A stretch of 56,322 bases of DNA from NCBI RefSeq assembly GCF_029937575.1, contig NZ_JAPYPS010000024.1:1-56322 (forward strand), read 5' to 3'. A program made the translations under genes and the position numbers. The notes beneath the pieces were generated by a model that was not told where the DNA came from, did not search any database, and saw nothing but the letters and a program-made list of their open reading frames with translations. This document shows, in pieces, positions 8,345-19,351 of the stretch (position 1 is the stretch's first letter; every line of letters starts with the position of its first letter). This DNA comes from Nocardioides sp. (lineage in GTDB: Bacteria; Actinomycetota; Actinomycetes; Propionibacteriales; Nocardioidaceae).

Positions 8345-8965
8345 GTGTCCCCGCCCACGCCGCCGCTCACGGTCGGGTTCGACCTCGACATGACCCTCAT
8401 CGACACCGCTCCCGGCTTCCGTCAGGTGCTGCGGACCCTCGGCAACGAGCTGCGGGTCGACTTTCCCGTCGAGGAGATGACCGCGGCGTTGGGTCCGCCG
8501 CTCGAGATGATGCTGGCGCCGCACCTGCCGGCCGAGGACGTCGCGTCCGCCGGGGACCGCTTCCGCGCGCTCTACCCCGACCACGCGATCGAGCCCGTGC
8601 CCCTCCTGCCGGGTGCGCGCGAGGCCCTCGCTGCGGTCCACGAGCGCGCGGGGCGCGTGGTCGTGGTGACCGGCAAGTACGCGCCCAACGCCCAGCTCCA
8701 CCTCGATCACCTCGGCCTGGAGGTCGACGTGCTCGAGGGATGGGTGTGGGGCGCCGGCAAGGCCGCCGCGCTGCGGCGCGAGGGGGCGTCGGCCTACGTC
8801 GGCGACCACGTGCACGACGTCGAGGGTGCGCTCGCCGCCGGAGTCGTCTCGGTCTCCGTCCTCAGCGGCGGCTGCCCCCGCGCGGACCTCGTGGCCGCGG
8901 GCACCCACGTGGTCTTGGAGGACCTGCGGGAATTCCCGTCGTGGCTCGACGGGCACGGCCGATAG
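8345..8965 (+). CDS. HAD-family hydrolase (phosphoglycolate phosphatase-like)
   Basis: 206 aa with the HAD motifs: I GFDLDMTLID (nucleophile Asp13, acid/base Asp15), II VVVTGKYAP (Thr), and III/IV with YVGDHVHDVEGA (acidic pair). A helical cap lies between motifs I and II (about residues 22-85), as in class C1 phosphatases. It likely removes phosphate from a small metabolite such as phosphoglycolate or a nucleotide; the substrate is not determined. The TAG stop overlaps the -10 box proposed for the cold-shock gene. Confidence 0.85.
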   Translation: MSPPTPPLTVGFDLDMTLIDTAPGFRQVLRTLGNELRVDFPVEEMTAALGPPLEMMLAPHLPAEDVASAGDRFRALYPDHAIEPVPLLPGAREALAAVHERAGRVVVVTGKYAPNAQLHLDHLGLEVDVLEGWVWGAGKAAALRREGASAYVGDHVHDVEGALAAGVVSVSVLSGGCPRADLVAAGTHVVLEDLREFPSWLDGHGR

Positions 8966-8968
8966 GCT
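8963..8968 (+). promoter_or_regulatory. Candidate -10 box for cold-shock gene
   Basis: TAGGCT overlapping the HAD stop codon. It would give a leader of about 55 nt before GTG 9029, unlike the leaderless neighbours. No good -35 was found. Confidence 0.35.
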
Positions 8969-9028
8969 TGGCGCAGCGTCCACCTCCTGGTGACGCCCCC
9001 GACTGAAGTGACCTGAGAGGCAAGAGAA

Positions 9029-9424
9029 GTGCCGAGTGGCAAGGTGAAGTGGTTCGACGCCGAGAAGGGCTTCGGTTTCCTCTCCCAGGAGGGCGGCGCC
9101 GACGTCTACGTGCACGCCGACGCGCTCCCCGAGGGGAGCGCCACGATCAAGCCCGGGACCAGGGTCGAGTACGGCATCGCGCAGGGCCGCCGCGGCGACC
9201 AGGCGCTGCAGGTCCGGGTGCTGGAGTCGCCGGCCTCGGTCTCGCGCAACCAGTCCCAGGCCCGGCGCAAGAAGCCGGAGGAGATGACTCCGATCGTGGA
9301 GGACCTGATCCGGCTCCTCGACACGGTGGGGGAGTCCTACCGCCACGGCCGCTACCCCGAGGCGCGCACGGCGAAGCCCGCGGCCAAGGTGCTGCGCGCG
9401 CTGGCCGACGAGCTCGAGCTCTAG
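9029..9424 (+). CDS. Cold-shock domain protein with C-terminal extension
   Basis: 131 aa. Residues 1-65 are a cold-shock domain with both nucleic-acid-binding motifs, KGFGFL (RNP1) and VYVHADAL (RNP2), so it likely acts as an RNA chaperone. The remaining ~65 residues form a charged helical tail (MTPIVEDLIRLLDTVGESY) absent from short CspA proteins but present in the CspB-type proteins of mycobacteria. GTG start follows a purine-rich GAGAGG. Neighbouring genes (MFS, DUF3027, DUF2530, MarR) are in the order found around Mycobacterium tuberculosis Rv0871-Rv0880, as I recall it. Confidence 0.9.
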   Translation: MPSGKVKWFDAEKGFGFLSQEGGADVYVHADALPEGSATIKPGTRVEYGIAQGRRGDQALQVRVLESPASVSRNQSQARRKKPEEMTPIVEDLIRLLDTVGESYRHGRYPEARTAKPAAKVLRALADELEL

Positions 9425-9446
9425 CCTTCCCGCCGCCCGTCGGGGC

Positions 9447-11093
9447 TCAGCCCGGCGGCGGGTACGACGTCCGGGGCGGCGGCGGAGGCGCGGCCGGTCC
9501 ACCGGGTGGTGCGGTCGGCGGCGGGTAGGCAGCCGTAGGGGCCGCGGGGGCCGTCGGCTGCTGCGGTCGCGGCGCCGAGGGATGCCTGCGGTTGCGCGGT
9601 CGCGGTCGGGTGCGCCGGGGGCGCGACGAGAGGACGAACAGGGTCCAGGCCAGCAGCACCACGAAGCCGACACCCAGGCCCAGGCGGGCGGACTGGGGCA
9701 GAGCGATCCCGATGAAGCCGCCGACGACCCAGGCGAGCTGCAGTGTGGTGTCGCTGCGCGCGAAGGCGCTCGCCTGCACCGAGACCGGCACCCCGCTCTG
9801 GATCGTCGAGTCGAGGGAGACCTTCGCCAACGACTGGGCCAGCCCGGCCACGAGGCCGAGCCCGGCGAGGGCGAGCACTCCGTAGAACAGGGCCCCGAGG
9901 CCGACCATGGCGGCGTCGGCGACCAGGGCGAGCACCACCGTCACCGCGGGGTTGATCTTCTTCAGCACCGAGGCGAGCAGGATCCCGATCGTGTTGCCGG
10001 CCCCGGCGCCGCCGATCACGATGCCGAGCAGGAGCGCCTCCTTGCCCTCCCAGCCCGGGAGAGGTTGGTCGCGCAGCAGGAAGGCCATGTACATCGTGAG
10101 GAAGCCCGACAGCCAGCGTGGCCCACAGTTGGCGCGCAGCGCGAACGCCACTGCCGGGGGGATGTTGGTGCCGCGGCGCGCGCCTCCGGTGAGGTCGGGG
10201 CGCAGGGTGACGGGCTGCTCGCCCTCGCTGGAGTCGACCTTCGAGGGCAGGAGGATCGCCGCGATCGTGCCTGCCACGAAGATCAGGAAGGCCAGGCGCA
10301 GCGACCACTCGGCTCCCAGGTAGGCGGTGCCACCGGCCAGCGGAGCGGCCAACGCCCCGCCGACGACCCCCGCGAGGGAGACCCGCCCGTTGGCCTTGAC
10401 GAGGGTGAAGTTCTCCGGCAGCAGGCGCGGGATCGCTGCCGCTCGGGTCACGCCGTACGCCTTGGAGGACACCAGGACCCCGAGGGCGGCGGGGTAGAGA
10501 AGGGCGGAGTCGGCGGCCACCGCGCCGGCCAGGACCCAGCAGAGGAAGCCGCGGATCGCGAAGGTGGCGCCGATCGCCCACCGACGCCCGTGGCTGAACT
10601 TGTCGAGGAACGGCCCGATGAGCGGCGCCACGATCGCGAACGGCAGCATCGTCAGCCCGAGGAAGAGCGCGACCTGGCCGCGAGCGTCGCTCGTGGCCCC
10701 GGCGAAGAAGACCGTGGTCGCCAAGGAGATCGCGACGGCCGCGTCGCCGGCGGCATTGGCGGCGTGGAGGTAGATCAGGCGGTTGAGCCCGGAGTCCTCG
10801 GCCCCTTGGGCGTTGGCGGCGCGTTGGGCGTTGCGGACCGCGGCGCGGCCCACCTTGCCGGTCACCCGCCCGGTGACCACGGCCGTGGCCCTGACTCCTC
10901 GTGCGGTGGCCTTCGCGCCGGTGCCCAGCCCCTGCCCCACGGCGCGGGCGCGTTCTCCGGAGCTCGGGTGGTGCGCGGAGTCGAGGTGGCTGTCGTGGTC
11001 GTCGTACGGCGGGCCCTCGGGTGGGTCGTACGGCGGGTCGTGCTGGCCGCCGGCCCCCGGCGAGGGGTGGTGATCGGAACGGCCGGACGACAT
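9447..11093 (-). CDS. MFS transporter with disordered termini
   Basis: 548-aa major facilitator. A hydrophilic N-terminus of ~100 residues (His/Asp/Pro-rich, then Ala/Gly/Arg) precedes about 12 membrane segments from LIYLHAANAAGDAAVAISLA onward, and a basic Pro-rich tail follows. The loop FLDKFSHGRRWAIG matches the MFS motif-A position between segments 2 and 3. Substrate unknown. Start at ATG 11093 is favoured by a CAAGAT box 7 nt upstream; in-frame ATGs at 11102 and 11123 are alternatives. It is divergent from DUF3027, a pairing also present in mycobacteria, and convergent with the cold-shock gene (22 nt apart). Confidence 0.85.
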   Translation of the reverse strand: MSSGRSDHHPSPGAGGQHDPPYDPPEGPPYDDHDSHLDSAHHPSSGERARAVGQGLGTGAKATARGVRATAVVTGRVTGKVGRAAVRNAQRAANAQGAEDSGLNRLIYLHAANAAGDAAVAISLATTVFFAGATSDARGQVALFLGLTMLPFAIVAPLIGPFLDKFSHGRRWAIGATFAIRGFLCWVLAGAVAADSALLYPAALGVLVSSKAYGVTRAAAIPRLLPENFTLVKANGRVSLAGVVGGALAAPLAGGTAYLGAEWSLRLAFLIFVAGTIAAILLPSKVDSSEGEQPVTLRPDLTGGARRGTNIPPAVAFALRANCGPRWLSGFLTMYMAFLLRDQPLPGWEGKEALLLGIVIGGAGAGNTIGILLASVLKKINPAVTVVLALVADAAMVGLGALFYGVLALAGLGLVAGLAQSLAKVSLDSTIQSGVPVSVQASAFARSDTTLQLAWVVGGFIGIALPQSARLGLGVGFVVLLAWTLFVLSSRPRRTRPRPRNRRHPSAPRPQQPTAPAAPTAAYPPPTAPPGGPAAPPPPPRTSYPPPG

Positions 11094-11100
11094 GGGGTCC

Positions 11101-11106
11101 ATCTTG
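11101..11106 (-). promoter_or_regulatory. -10 box of leaderless MFS gene
   Basis: CAAGAT on the minus strand, 7 nt before ATG 11093. Confidence 0.4.
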
Positions 11107-11169
11107 CCCCGTACCACCGTCATCAGTCGTCAGACCCGCCCCGGACCTGACACGGGCTGCTGGATGAGC

Positions 11170-11175
11170 CATGCT
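11170..11175 (+). promoter_or_regulatory. -10 box of leaderless DUF3027 gene
   Basis: CATGCT, 7 nt before GTG 11183. It overlaps the ATG at 11171 that opens the longer frame, which makes that start unlikely. Confidence 0.5.
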
Positions 11176-11182
11176 GTGCGAC

Positions 11183-12010
11183 GTGAACACCGTGTCCCCG
11201 GAGCGCTCGGACTCAGCACTCTCCGAGCCAGAGCCCTCGGCTCCCCAGGAGCCCGCGGCGCAGCGCCTCGACGCCGTCGCGGCGAGTGCCGTCGACCTCG
11301 CCCGCGACGCCCTGCTCGAGGAGGTCGGACCCGACCCGGTCGGAGACCACGTCGGCGTGCAGGTCGACGGCGAGCGCGTCGTCACCCACTTCTTCGCCTG
11401 CACCCTGCGCGGCTACGTGGGGTGGCGCTGGTCGGTCACCCTGGCGCGGGCCTCACGCCAGAAGCGTGTCACCGTGGACGAGGTCGTCCTGCTGCCCGCC
11501 GACGAGGCCATCGTGGCCCCGGAGTGGGTGCCCTACCGCGAGCGGCTGCAGCCGGGCGACATGTCGCCCGGCGACCTGCTGCCGGTCGCCGACGACGACC
11601 CGCGCCTGGTCCCCACCTACGCCTTCGGCGACGACCCGCTCGACGCTGACGACAAGGCCCAGATCCGCGAGGTCGCCAAGGACCTCGGCCTCGGCCGGGT
11701 CCGCACTCTCTCGCCCGAGGGCCGCGATGCCGCCGCGGAGCGGTGGTACGACGGCGACGGCGGCCCCGACTCCGCGCTCGCGCAGGGCTCGCCCGACCCG
11801 TGCTCGACCTGTGGCTTCCTCATGCGCATCGCCGGCCCGCTCGCCGAGACCTTCGGGGTCTGCGCCAACGGCGACGCCAACGACGACGGCCGCATCGTCG
11901 CCTTCGGTCACGGCTGCGGCGCCCACTCCGAGGTGCGCCTGGCCAAGAAACACGAGCCGATCCCGCTGCCCGACCACGTGGTCGACACGCTCACGCTCGA
12001 CGCCTTCTGA
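11183..12010 (+). CDS. DUF3027 family protein
   Basis: 275 aa from GTG 11183. The C-terminal half carries the conserved actinobacterial DUF3027 features: a CSTCGFLM pair of cysteines, FGVCANGDAN, and GHGCGAHSEVR near the end, a set of Cys/His residues that may bind metal. The middle (ACTLRGYVGWRWSVTLARA) is also typical. Biochemical function is unknown. The start codon is set by the CATGCT box 7 nt upstream. It is divergent from the MFS gene and converges with the methyltransferase, 9 nt apart. Confidence 0.88.
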   Translation: MNTVSPERSDSALSEPEPSAPQEPAAQRLDAVAASAVDLARDALLEEVGPDPVGDHVGVQVDGERVVTHFFACTLRGYVGWRWSVTLARASRQKRVTVDEVVLLPADEAIVAPEWVPYRERLQPGDMSPGDLLPVADDDPRLVPTYAFGDDPLDADDKAQIREVAKDLGLGRVRTLSPEGRDAAAERWYDGDGGPDSALAQGSPDPCSTCGFLMRIAGPLAETFGVCANGDANDDGRIVAFGHGCGAHSEVRLAKKHEPIPLPDHVVDTLTLDAF

Positions 12011-12019
12011 GCTGACCGG

Positions 12020-12655
12020 TCAGCTCGCCGACAGGACCCACACGGCGTACTCGTCGCCGGGCGGGTGGAGCTCGTAGGAGCCGGCGTGCAGGTCGACGCG
12101 CAGACCGCAGGCCTCGGCGTCGGCCACGAACTCCGTCGGCGGGTAGTGACGAGCGAAGTCGGGGCCCCCACCCGCGACGTGGAAGCCCGCCAGGATCCGG
12201 CCGCCGGGGGCCAGCAACGCGGCGAGCCGGGTCAGCACGGCGCGCTCGGTGTCCTCGGCGAGCAGCACCAGCACGTTGCCGACGCACACGACCAGGTCGT
12301 AGGCAGCGGGCCTGCCTGCCGCAGCGAGCAGGTCGGGCGTCAGCGCGAATGCGTCGGCCTCGACGACGGGAAGGTCGGGGTAGGTCGTGCGCGACTGGGC
12401 GGCGAGGTCGGCGTCCGGCTCCACGGCGATCACGTGGTGGCCCCGCGCGGACAGCGCTGCGGCGACGCGGCCCATGCCGGACCCCACGTCGAGGATGGCC
12501 GCGCCGCGACGGACCAGCACGTCGGCCAGCCGGGCCTCGCCGTCGACGTCGGCTCCTTCGGCCACCAGCGCGGCGAACTTCCTGCCGTAGCCGACGTTGC
12601 GCTCACCGGCCTGCGCCCACCGGGTGGGCGGGGGGAGGTCGGTCCGCTCGCTCAC
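12020..12655 (-). CDS. Class I SAM-dependent methyltransferase
   Basis: 211 aa with a Rossmann-type methyltransferase core: motif I ILDVGSGMGRVAAAL, the acidic residue ending strand 2 (VIAVEPD), YDLVVCVGNVL as motif IV and LLAPGGRILAGFHV as motif V/VI. The substrate (small molecule or protein) is unknown. GTG 12655 overlaps the stop of DUF2530 by 4 nt (GTGA), so it is the second gene of a two-gene operon. This gene is not part of the mycobacterial arrangement of the surrounding genes. Confidence 0.85.
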   Translation of the reverse strand: MSERTDLPPPTRWAQAGERNVGYGRKFAALVAEGADVDGEARLADVLVRRGAAILDVGSGMGRVAAALSARGHHVIAVEPDADLAAQSRTTYPDLPVVEADAFALTPDLLAAAGRPAAYDLVVCVGNVLVLLAEDTERAVLTRLAALLAPGGRILAGFHVAGGGPDFARHYPPTEFVADAEACGLRVDLHAGSYELHPPGDEYAVWVLSAS

Positions 12656-12960
12656 GCGTCGGTGCCCGGGTGCGCGTCGGCGTGCTGGTGGGAGAGCCGG
12701 TAGCGCCTGCGCCGGCGGCAGTACTCCAGGCCGAGAAGGCCGAGGCCGACGCCGGCCAGGCACGCCCACAGCAACCAGGTGTTGCCGTCGTCGCGCAGCC
12801 GTCCGTAGAAGGGGAGCAGGGCCAGGAAGGCGAGGAAGAAGATCCCGGTGCCCACCTCCACGGTGCGCACCCCGTCGACGTCGAGGGGTTCCACGTCGGC
12901 GATCACGTAGGTCTTGTTGCGGAACTCGTGCTCCATCGGCTGCTCGTCACGGAAGTCCAC
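12652..12960 (-). CDS. DUF2530 membrane protein
   Basis: 102 aa. The conserved start EPLDVDGVRTVEVGTGIFF is followed by two membrane segments (about 40-53 and 65-80) and a basic end (EYCRRRRRYR), as in the DUF2530 family. Function is unknown. The GTG start lies 7 nt after a TAGCCT box, so the mRNA is probably leaderless. Divergent from the MarR gene, as in mycobacteria. Confidence 0.82.
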   Translation of the reverse strand: MDFRDEQPMEHEFRNKTYVIADVEPLDVDGVRTVEVGTGIFFLAFLALLPFYGRLRDDGNTWLLWACLAGVGLGLLGLEYCRRRRRYRLSHQHADAHPGTDA

Positions 12961-12967
12961 GCCGCTC

Positions 12968-12973
12968 AGGCTA
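12968..12973 (-). promoter_or_regulatory. -10 box of leaderless DUF2530 gene
   Basis: TAGCCT on the minus strand, 7 nt before GTG 12960. Confidence 0.5.
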
Positions 12974-13011
12974 GCCCGTGGGGCCGCGGTGTGACGCAGG
13001 CGACGGAATCC

Positions 13012-13037
13012 TTAGCAAGAGTAATGAGTTACGCTAA
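13012..13037 (+). promoter_or_regulatory. Candidate MarR operator over the marR -10 box
   Basis: Contains GTAA-TGAG-TTAC (13021-13032) and an outer TTAGC / GCTAA pair (13012-13016 and 13033-13037). The -10 box TACGCT (13030-13035) lies inside it, 6 nt before ATG 13042. A bound dimer would block transcription, so autorepression is likely. Confidence 0.5.
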
Positions 13038-13041
13038 CGAC

Positions 13042-13488
13042 ATGCCTACCGTGGAACGCGCCGCCCGCACCGACGCCGGACTCGCCTCCGAGCTCCGGCT
13101 GTCCGTGATGCGGTTGCGCCGCCGACTGGCCGGAGAGCGGCACCCCGACAACGAGCTGAGCATGAACGCGATGGCCGTGCTGGGCGCGCTCTACCGCAAC
13201 GGCGACCTCACGCCCGGCGAGCTGGCGGCGCGCGAGCGGGTCCAGCCGCCGAGCATGACGCGCACCGTCGCCTGCCTGCACGACGGCGGGTACGTCGTAC
13301 GCCGCGCGCACGACACCGACCGCCGCCAGGTCCTCCTCAGTCTCACCGAGCGCGGCCGCGCGACGCTCCTCGCCGACCGCCGGCGCCGCGACGAGTGGCT
13401 GGCCCTGCGACTGCGCGACCTGACCCCCGACGAACGAGCCGTCCTGCGAGCGGCGGCCCCGATCCTGGAGAAGCTGAGCACGAGTTGA
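13042..13488 (+). CDS. MarR family transcriptional regulator
   Basis: 148 aa winged-helix regulator. Recognition region LTPGELAARERVQPPSMTRTVACL, then the wing (HDTDRRQVLLSLTERG, with the family's DxRxxxxxLT signature as DRRQVLLSLT) and dimerising helices at both ends. Leaderless: ATG 13042 is 6 nt from TACGCT, which lies inside a palindromic candidate operator. The MFS permease gene overlaps its stop by 4 nt, so this MarR most likely controls that permease, perhaps in response to the transported compound. Confidence 0.88.
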   Translation: MPTVERAARTDAGLASELRLSVMRLRRRLAGERHPDNELSMNAMAVLGALYRNGDLTPGELAARERVQPPSMTRTVACLHDGGYVVRRAHDTDRRQVLLSLTERGRATLLADRRRRDEWLALRLRDLTPDERAVLRAAAPILEKLSTS

Positions 13489-14780
13489 GTCCTACGTTCC
13501 GGTCCCTGCACAACCCCAACTACCGCCTGTACGCCGGCGGCAACCTGGTGTCCAACGTCGGCACCTGGATGCAGCGGGTCGCCCAGGACTGGTTGGTGCT
13601 GCTCCTCACCGCCAACAGCGCCGCAGCGATCGGCATCACGACCGGGCTGCAGTTCCTGCCGATCCTGCTCCTCTCGCCGTTCGCGGGCGTGATCGCCGAC
13701 CGGATCCCCAAGCGCCGGCTCCTGCAGCTGACCAACGTCGGGATGGCCGCGCCGGCGCTGGTCCTCGGGTTGCTCGCCGTGACCGGCACCGTTCAGGTGT
13801 GGCACGTCTACGTGCTGGCGTTCGTGCTGGGTGCGGCGTCGGCCTTCGACGCGCCCGCCCGCCAGTCCTTCGTCTCCGAGATGGTCGACCCGGACGACCT
13901 CAGCAATGCCGTGGGACTCAACTCGGCCGGGTTCAACGTCGCCCGCATCGTGGGGCCTGCCGTCGCCGGCCTCTCGATCGCCCTGCTCGGCGGGGGAGTG
14001 GTGGCGACCGGGTGGGTGATCCTGGCCAACGGGCTCACCTACGCCGCACCGATCCTCGCCCTGGCGCGCCTGGACGGCTCGCGGCTGCACTCCCCGGCGC
14101 TGGTGGCCCGGGGGCCGGGCCAGGTCGTCGCCGGGATCTCCTACGTCCGCAGCCGTCCCGACCTGCTGCTCATCCTCGCGGTCGTGTTCTCCGCGGGGAC
14201 CTTCGGACTCAACTTCCAGATGACCTCGGCGCTGATGGCCACCGAGGTCTTCGACAAGGGTCCGACCGAGTACGGCCTGCTCGGCACCTTCATGGCATTC
14301 GGCTCACTGGCCGGCTCCCTGCTGGCTGCCGGTCGGGTCCGCGTGCGCCACCGCCTGGTGGTCGGCGCCGCCCTCGTCTTCGGGGTGCTCGAGATCGTGT
14401 CCGGGCTGGCTCCGTCGTACCTCACCTTCGCGCTGCTGTGCCCGGTCCTGGGCCTGGCTGCACTCACGATGATGACCGGCGCCAACACCTTCATGCAGAT
14501 GAACACCGACGCCGGCATGCGCGGCCGGGTGATGGCGCTCTACCTGATGGTCTTCATGGGCGGTACTCCGTTGGGAGCGCCGATCATCGGCTGGGTCGGG
14601 GAGGTCTTCGGGGCCCGGTGGACCCTCATCGCCGGCGGTGCGATGACCGTGGCCGGCGTCCTGGTGGCCTCGGCCGTCTACCTCCGCACGGGCCACCACC
14701 ACGTCGTCGTGTGGGAGGGTCGCAGGGCCCGTGCGGCGGCGCGCTCGCAGGATTTTGCTCCTGTGTCGAGCGGCCGGTAG
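13485..14780 (+). CDS. MFS transporter (MFS_3 / EntS-like)
   Basis: 431 aa, about 12 membrane segments. The N-terminus [20 protein letters not shown] and [17 protein letters not shown] is typical of the MFS_3 group, which includes drug and siderophore exporters. Motif A-like residues occur in [13 protein letters not shown]. Start is TTG 13485, where TTGA overlaps the MarR stop; the longer frame from 13395 lies inside marR and is rejected. Substrate unknown; export of a toxic compound under MarR control is the natural guess. Its TAG stop forms part of the -10 box of the rpsL promoter. Confidence 0.85.
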   Translation: MSPTFRSLHNPNYRLYAGGNLVSNVGTWMQRVAQDWLVLLLTANSAAAIGITTGLQFLPILLLSPFAGVIADRIPKRRLLQLTNVGMAAPALVLGLLAVTGTVQVWHVYVLAFVLGAASAFDAPARQSFVSEMVDPDDLSNAVGLNSAGFNVARIVGPAVAGLSIALLGGGVVATGWVILANGLTYAAPILALARLDGSRLHSPALVARGPGQVVAGISYVRSRPDLLLILAVVFSAGTFGLNFQMTSALMATEVFDKGPTEYGLLGTFMAFGSLAGSLLAAGRVRVRHRLVVGAALVFGVLEIVSGLAPSYLTFALLCPVLGLAALTMMTGANTFMQMNTDAGMRGRVMALYLMVFMGGTPLGAPIIGWVGEVFGARWTLIAGGAMTVAGVLVASAVYLRTGHHHVVVWEGRRARAAARSQDFAPVSSGR

Positions 14781-14783
14781 CCT
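14755..14783 (+). promoter_or_regulatory. Promoter of the str operon (rpsL)
   Basis: TTGCTC, 17-nt spacer, TAGCCT. The -10 box includes the MFS stop codon. Transcription would start near 14790 and give a leader of about 134 nt. Confidence 0.65.
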
Positions 14784-14791
14784 CGGTCCTC

Positions 14792-14812
14792 GTGCCTGGT
14801 CGATCCAGGCAC
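14792..14812 (+). promoter_or_regulatory. Hairpin at the 5' end of the rpsL leader
   Basis: GTGCCTGG / CCAGGCAC, a perfect 8-bp stem with a 5-nt loop (TCGAT), starting about 2 nt after the predicted transcription start. It could stabilise the mRNA end or take part in control; no T tract follows, so it is a poor terminator. Confidence 0.5.
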
Positions 14813-14923
14813 TGACGCGTGCCCGCAACCGGGCCCGCCTCTCGCAGGCACAGAGATCGATCGCTACATGCGTGCCCGGCAGATCGTCGGACACTGAGAG
14901 TCACCACGAAAGGGAACCACCAG

Positions 14924-15298
14924 GTGCCCACCATTCAGCAGTTGGTCCGCAAGGGCCGTCAGGACAAGGTGTCGAAGAACAAGACGCCTGCCCTCAAGGG
15001 TTCGCCCCAGCGACGCGGTGTGTGCACCCGCGTCTACACCACCACCCCGAAGAAGCCGAACTCCGCTCTCCGCAAGGTCGCCCGCGTGCGCCTGTCGAGT
15101 GGCGTCGAGGTCACCGCTTACATCCCGGGTGTCGGTCACAACCTTCAGGAGCACTCGATCGTGCTCGTGCGCGGCGGCCGGGTGAAGGACCTCCCCGGTG
15201 TCCGCTACAAGATCATTCGCGGCTCGCTCGACACCCAGGGTGTCAAGAACCGCAAGCAGGCCCGCAGCCGCTACGGCGCCAAGAAGGAGAAGAGCTAA
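14924..15298 (+). CDS. rpsL: 30S ribosomal protein S12
   Basis: 124 aa, decoding-centre protein of the small subunit. Signature [15 protein letters not shown] and [13 protein letters not shown] are present. The residues altered in streptomycin-resistant mutants (Lys43 and Lys88, counting Met) are both wild type here. GTG start, preceded by AAAGGGA at a normal distance. First gene of rpsL-rpsG-fusA-tuf; its TAA stop shares one base with the ATG of rpsG. Confidence 0.98.
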   Translation: MPTIQQLVRKGRQDKVSKNKTPALKGSPQRRGVCTRVYTTTPKKPNSALRKVARVRLSSGVEVTAYIPGVGHNLQEHSIVLVRGGRVKDLPGVRYKIIRGSLDTQGVKNRKQARSRYGAKKEKS

Positions 15299-15768
15299 TG
15301 CCCCGCAAGGGTCCGGCCCCCAAGCGGCCGATCGACATCGACCCCGTCTACGGCTCGCAGCTGGTCTCCCAGCTGGTCTCCAAGGTGCTCCAGGACGGCA
15401 AGAAGCAGGTTGCCCAGCGCATCGTCTACACCGCCCTCGAGGGTTGCCGCGAGAAGAACGCCACCGACCCCGTCGTGACGCTCAAGCGCGCCCTGGAGAA
15501 CGTCAAGCCGGCCATCGAGGTCAAGTCCCGCCGCGTCGGTGGCGCGACCTACCAGGTCCCGATCGAGGTCAAGGGCACCCGCGGCACGACGCTGGCCCTG
15601 CGCTGGCTGGTCGGCTACGCCGCCGAGCGCCGCGAGAAGACCATGCACGAGCGCCTGATGAACGAGATCCTCGACGCCTCCAACGGCCTCGGCGCCGCGG
15701 TGAAGAAGCGCGAGGACACGCACAAGATGGCCGAGTCCAACAAGGCCTTCGCGCACTACCGCTGGTGA
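15298..15768 (+). CDS. rpsG: 30S ribosomal protein S7
   Basis: 156 aa, the standard bacterial length. S7 nucleates assembly of the 30S head and contacts the E-site tRNA. Begins [20 protein letters not shown] and ends [10 protein letters not shown], both typical. Overlaps rpsL by 1 nt (TAATG), so it is translationally coupled. A 112-nt gap with no obvious promoter or terminator separates it from fusA. Confidence 0.98.
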   Translation: MPRKGPAPKRPIDIDPVYGSQLVSQLVSKVLQDGKKQVAQRIVYTALEGCREKNATDPVVTLKRALENVKPAIEVKSRRVGGATYQVPIEVKGTRGTTLALRWLVGYAAERREKTMHERLMNEILDASNGLGAAVKKREDTHKMAESNKAFAHYRW

Positions 15769-15880
15769 TTCCCTTGGTTGCGGCTGCTGGTGGTCACCAC
15801 TCGTGGTCGCCCGCCGCCGTGGCCCAGGCCTTCTCCGCTCTCATCGCCCCATCTCAGACCCCTAAGGAACGCTGACTCAC

Positions 15881-17992
<2,112 letters not shown>

Positions 17993-18008
17993 CCCACCCG
18001 GTTCAACT

Positions 18009-18026
18009 CGCCGAGGACCCTCGGCG
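18009..18026 (+). promoter_or_regulatory. Hairpin between fusA and tuf
   Basis: CGCCGAGG-AC-CCTCGGCG, 8-bp arms in the 85-nt gap. No T tract follows, so it may be a processing or attenuation element that sets the tuf to fusA ratio rather than a full terminator. Confidence 0.4.
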
Positions 18027-18077
18027 CACCATCCCACCCGTACGAGTCAAGTACCAACCCAACCAGGAGGAGCCCCA

Positions 18078-19271
18078 GTGGCTAAGGCGAAGTTCGAGCG
18101 GACCAAGCCGCACGTCAACATCGGCACGATCGGTCACATCGACCACGGCAAGACGACCTTGACCGCGGCGATCACCAAGGTGTTGCACGACAAGCACCCC
18201 GACCTCAACGCCGCTTCGGCGTTCGACGAGATCGACAAGGCTCCCGAGGAGCGTCAGCGCGGCATCACGATCTCGATCGCTCACGTCGAGTACCAGACCG
18301 AGGGCCGCCACTACGCGCACGTCGACTGCCCCGGTCACGCCGACTACATCAAGAACATGATCACCGGTGCGGCGCAGATGGACGGCGCCATCCTGGTGGT
18401 CGCCGCCACCGACGGCCCGATGCCGCAGACCAAGGAGCACGTGCTCCTGGCCCGCCAGGTCGGCGTCCCCGCGATCGTCGTCGCGCTGAACAAGTGCGAC
18501 ATGGTCGACGACGAGGAGCTCATCGAGCTCGTCGAGATGGAGGTGCGCGAGCTCCTCAGCGAGTACGAGTTCCCGGGCGACGACATCCCGGTCGTGCGCG
18601 TTGCTGCCTTCCCGGCGCTCCAGGGCGACGAGAAGTGGGGCGAGTCGATCATGGAGCTCATGGCGGCCGTCGACGAGGGCATCCCGACCCCCGAGCGTGA
18701 GACCGACAAGCCGTTCCTCATGCCCGTCGAGGACGTCTTCACGATCACCGGTCGCGGCACGGTCATCACCGGCCGCATCGAGCGGGGCATCGTCAAGGTC
18801 AACGAGGAGGTCGAGATCATCGGCATCCGCGACGTTGCCCAGAAGTCGACCGTCACCGGTGTCGAGATGTTCCGCAAGCTGCTCGACGAGGGTCAGGCCG
18901 GCGAGAACGTCGGGCTGCTGCTCCGAGGCACCAAGCGCGAGGACATCGAGCGCGGCATGGTCGTCATCAAGCCGGGCACGACGACCCCGCACACCAACTT
19001 CGAGGCGTCCGTCTACATCCTCTCGAAGGACGAGGGCGGCCGTCACACGCCGTTCTTCAACAACTACCGCCCGCAGTTCTACTTCCGTACGACGGACGTG
19101 ACCGGCGTCGTGACCCTCCCCGAGGGCACCGAGATGGTCATGCCGGGTGACAACACCGAGATGTCGGTCGAGCTCATCCAGCCCATCGCCATGGACGAGG
19201 GCCTGCGGTTCGCGATCCGTGAGGGTGGCCGCACCGTCGGCGCCGGTCGGGTCACCAAGATCACCAAGTGA
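18078..19271 (+). CDS. tuf: Elongation factor Tu
   Basis: 397 aa. Delivers aminoacyl-tRNA to the ribosome. G motifs: [24 protein letters not shown] and NKCDM. All three domains are present and the length is normal. GTG start with a strong AGGAGG. Last gene of the operon, closed by a strong hairpin. Only this tuf copy is present in the window. Confidence 0.98.
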   Translation: MAKAKFERTKPHVNIGTIGHIDHGKTTLTAAITKVLHDKHPDLNAASAFDEIDKAPEERQRGITISIAHVEYQTEGRHYAHVDCPGHADYIKNMITGAAQMDGAILVVAATDGPMPQTKEHVLLARQVGVPAIVVALNKCDMVDDEELIELVEMEVRELLSEYEFPGDDIPVVRVAAFPALQGDEKWGESIMELMAAVDEGIPTPERETDKPFLMPVEDVFTITGRGTVITGRIERGIVKVNEEVEIIGIRDVAQKSTVTGVEMFRKLLDEGQAGENVGLLLRGTKREDIERGMVVIKPGTTTPHTNFEASVYILSKDEGGRHTPFFNNYRPQFYFRTTDVTGVVTLPEGTEMVMPGDNTEMSVELIQPIAMDEGLRFAIREGGRTVGAGRVTKITK

Positions 19272-19288
19272 TCGACTGATTCACCTCG

Positions 19289-19322
19289 CGAGACCCCGCA
19301 CCCGGATGGGTGCGGGGTCTCG
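19289..19322 (+). terminator. Terminator of the str operon
   Basis: Perfect 15-bp stem (CGAGACCCCGCACCC and its complement) with a 4-nt loop, 17 nt after the tuf stop. The following T tract is weak (TGCTGTGTTC), which is usual in actinobacteria. Confidence 0.85.
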
Positions 19323-19351
19323 TGCTGTGTTCGGACCCCGGTCAGCGATGG

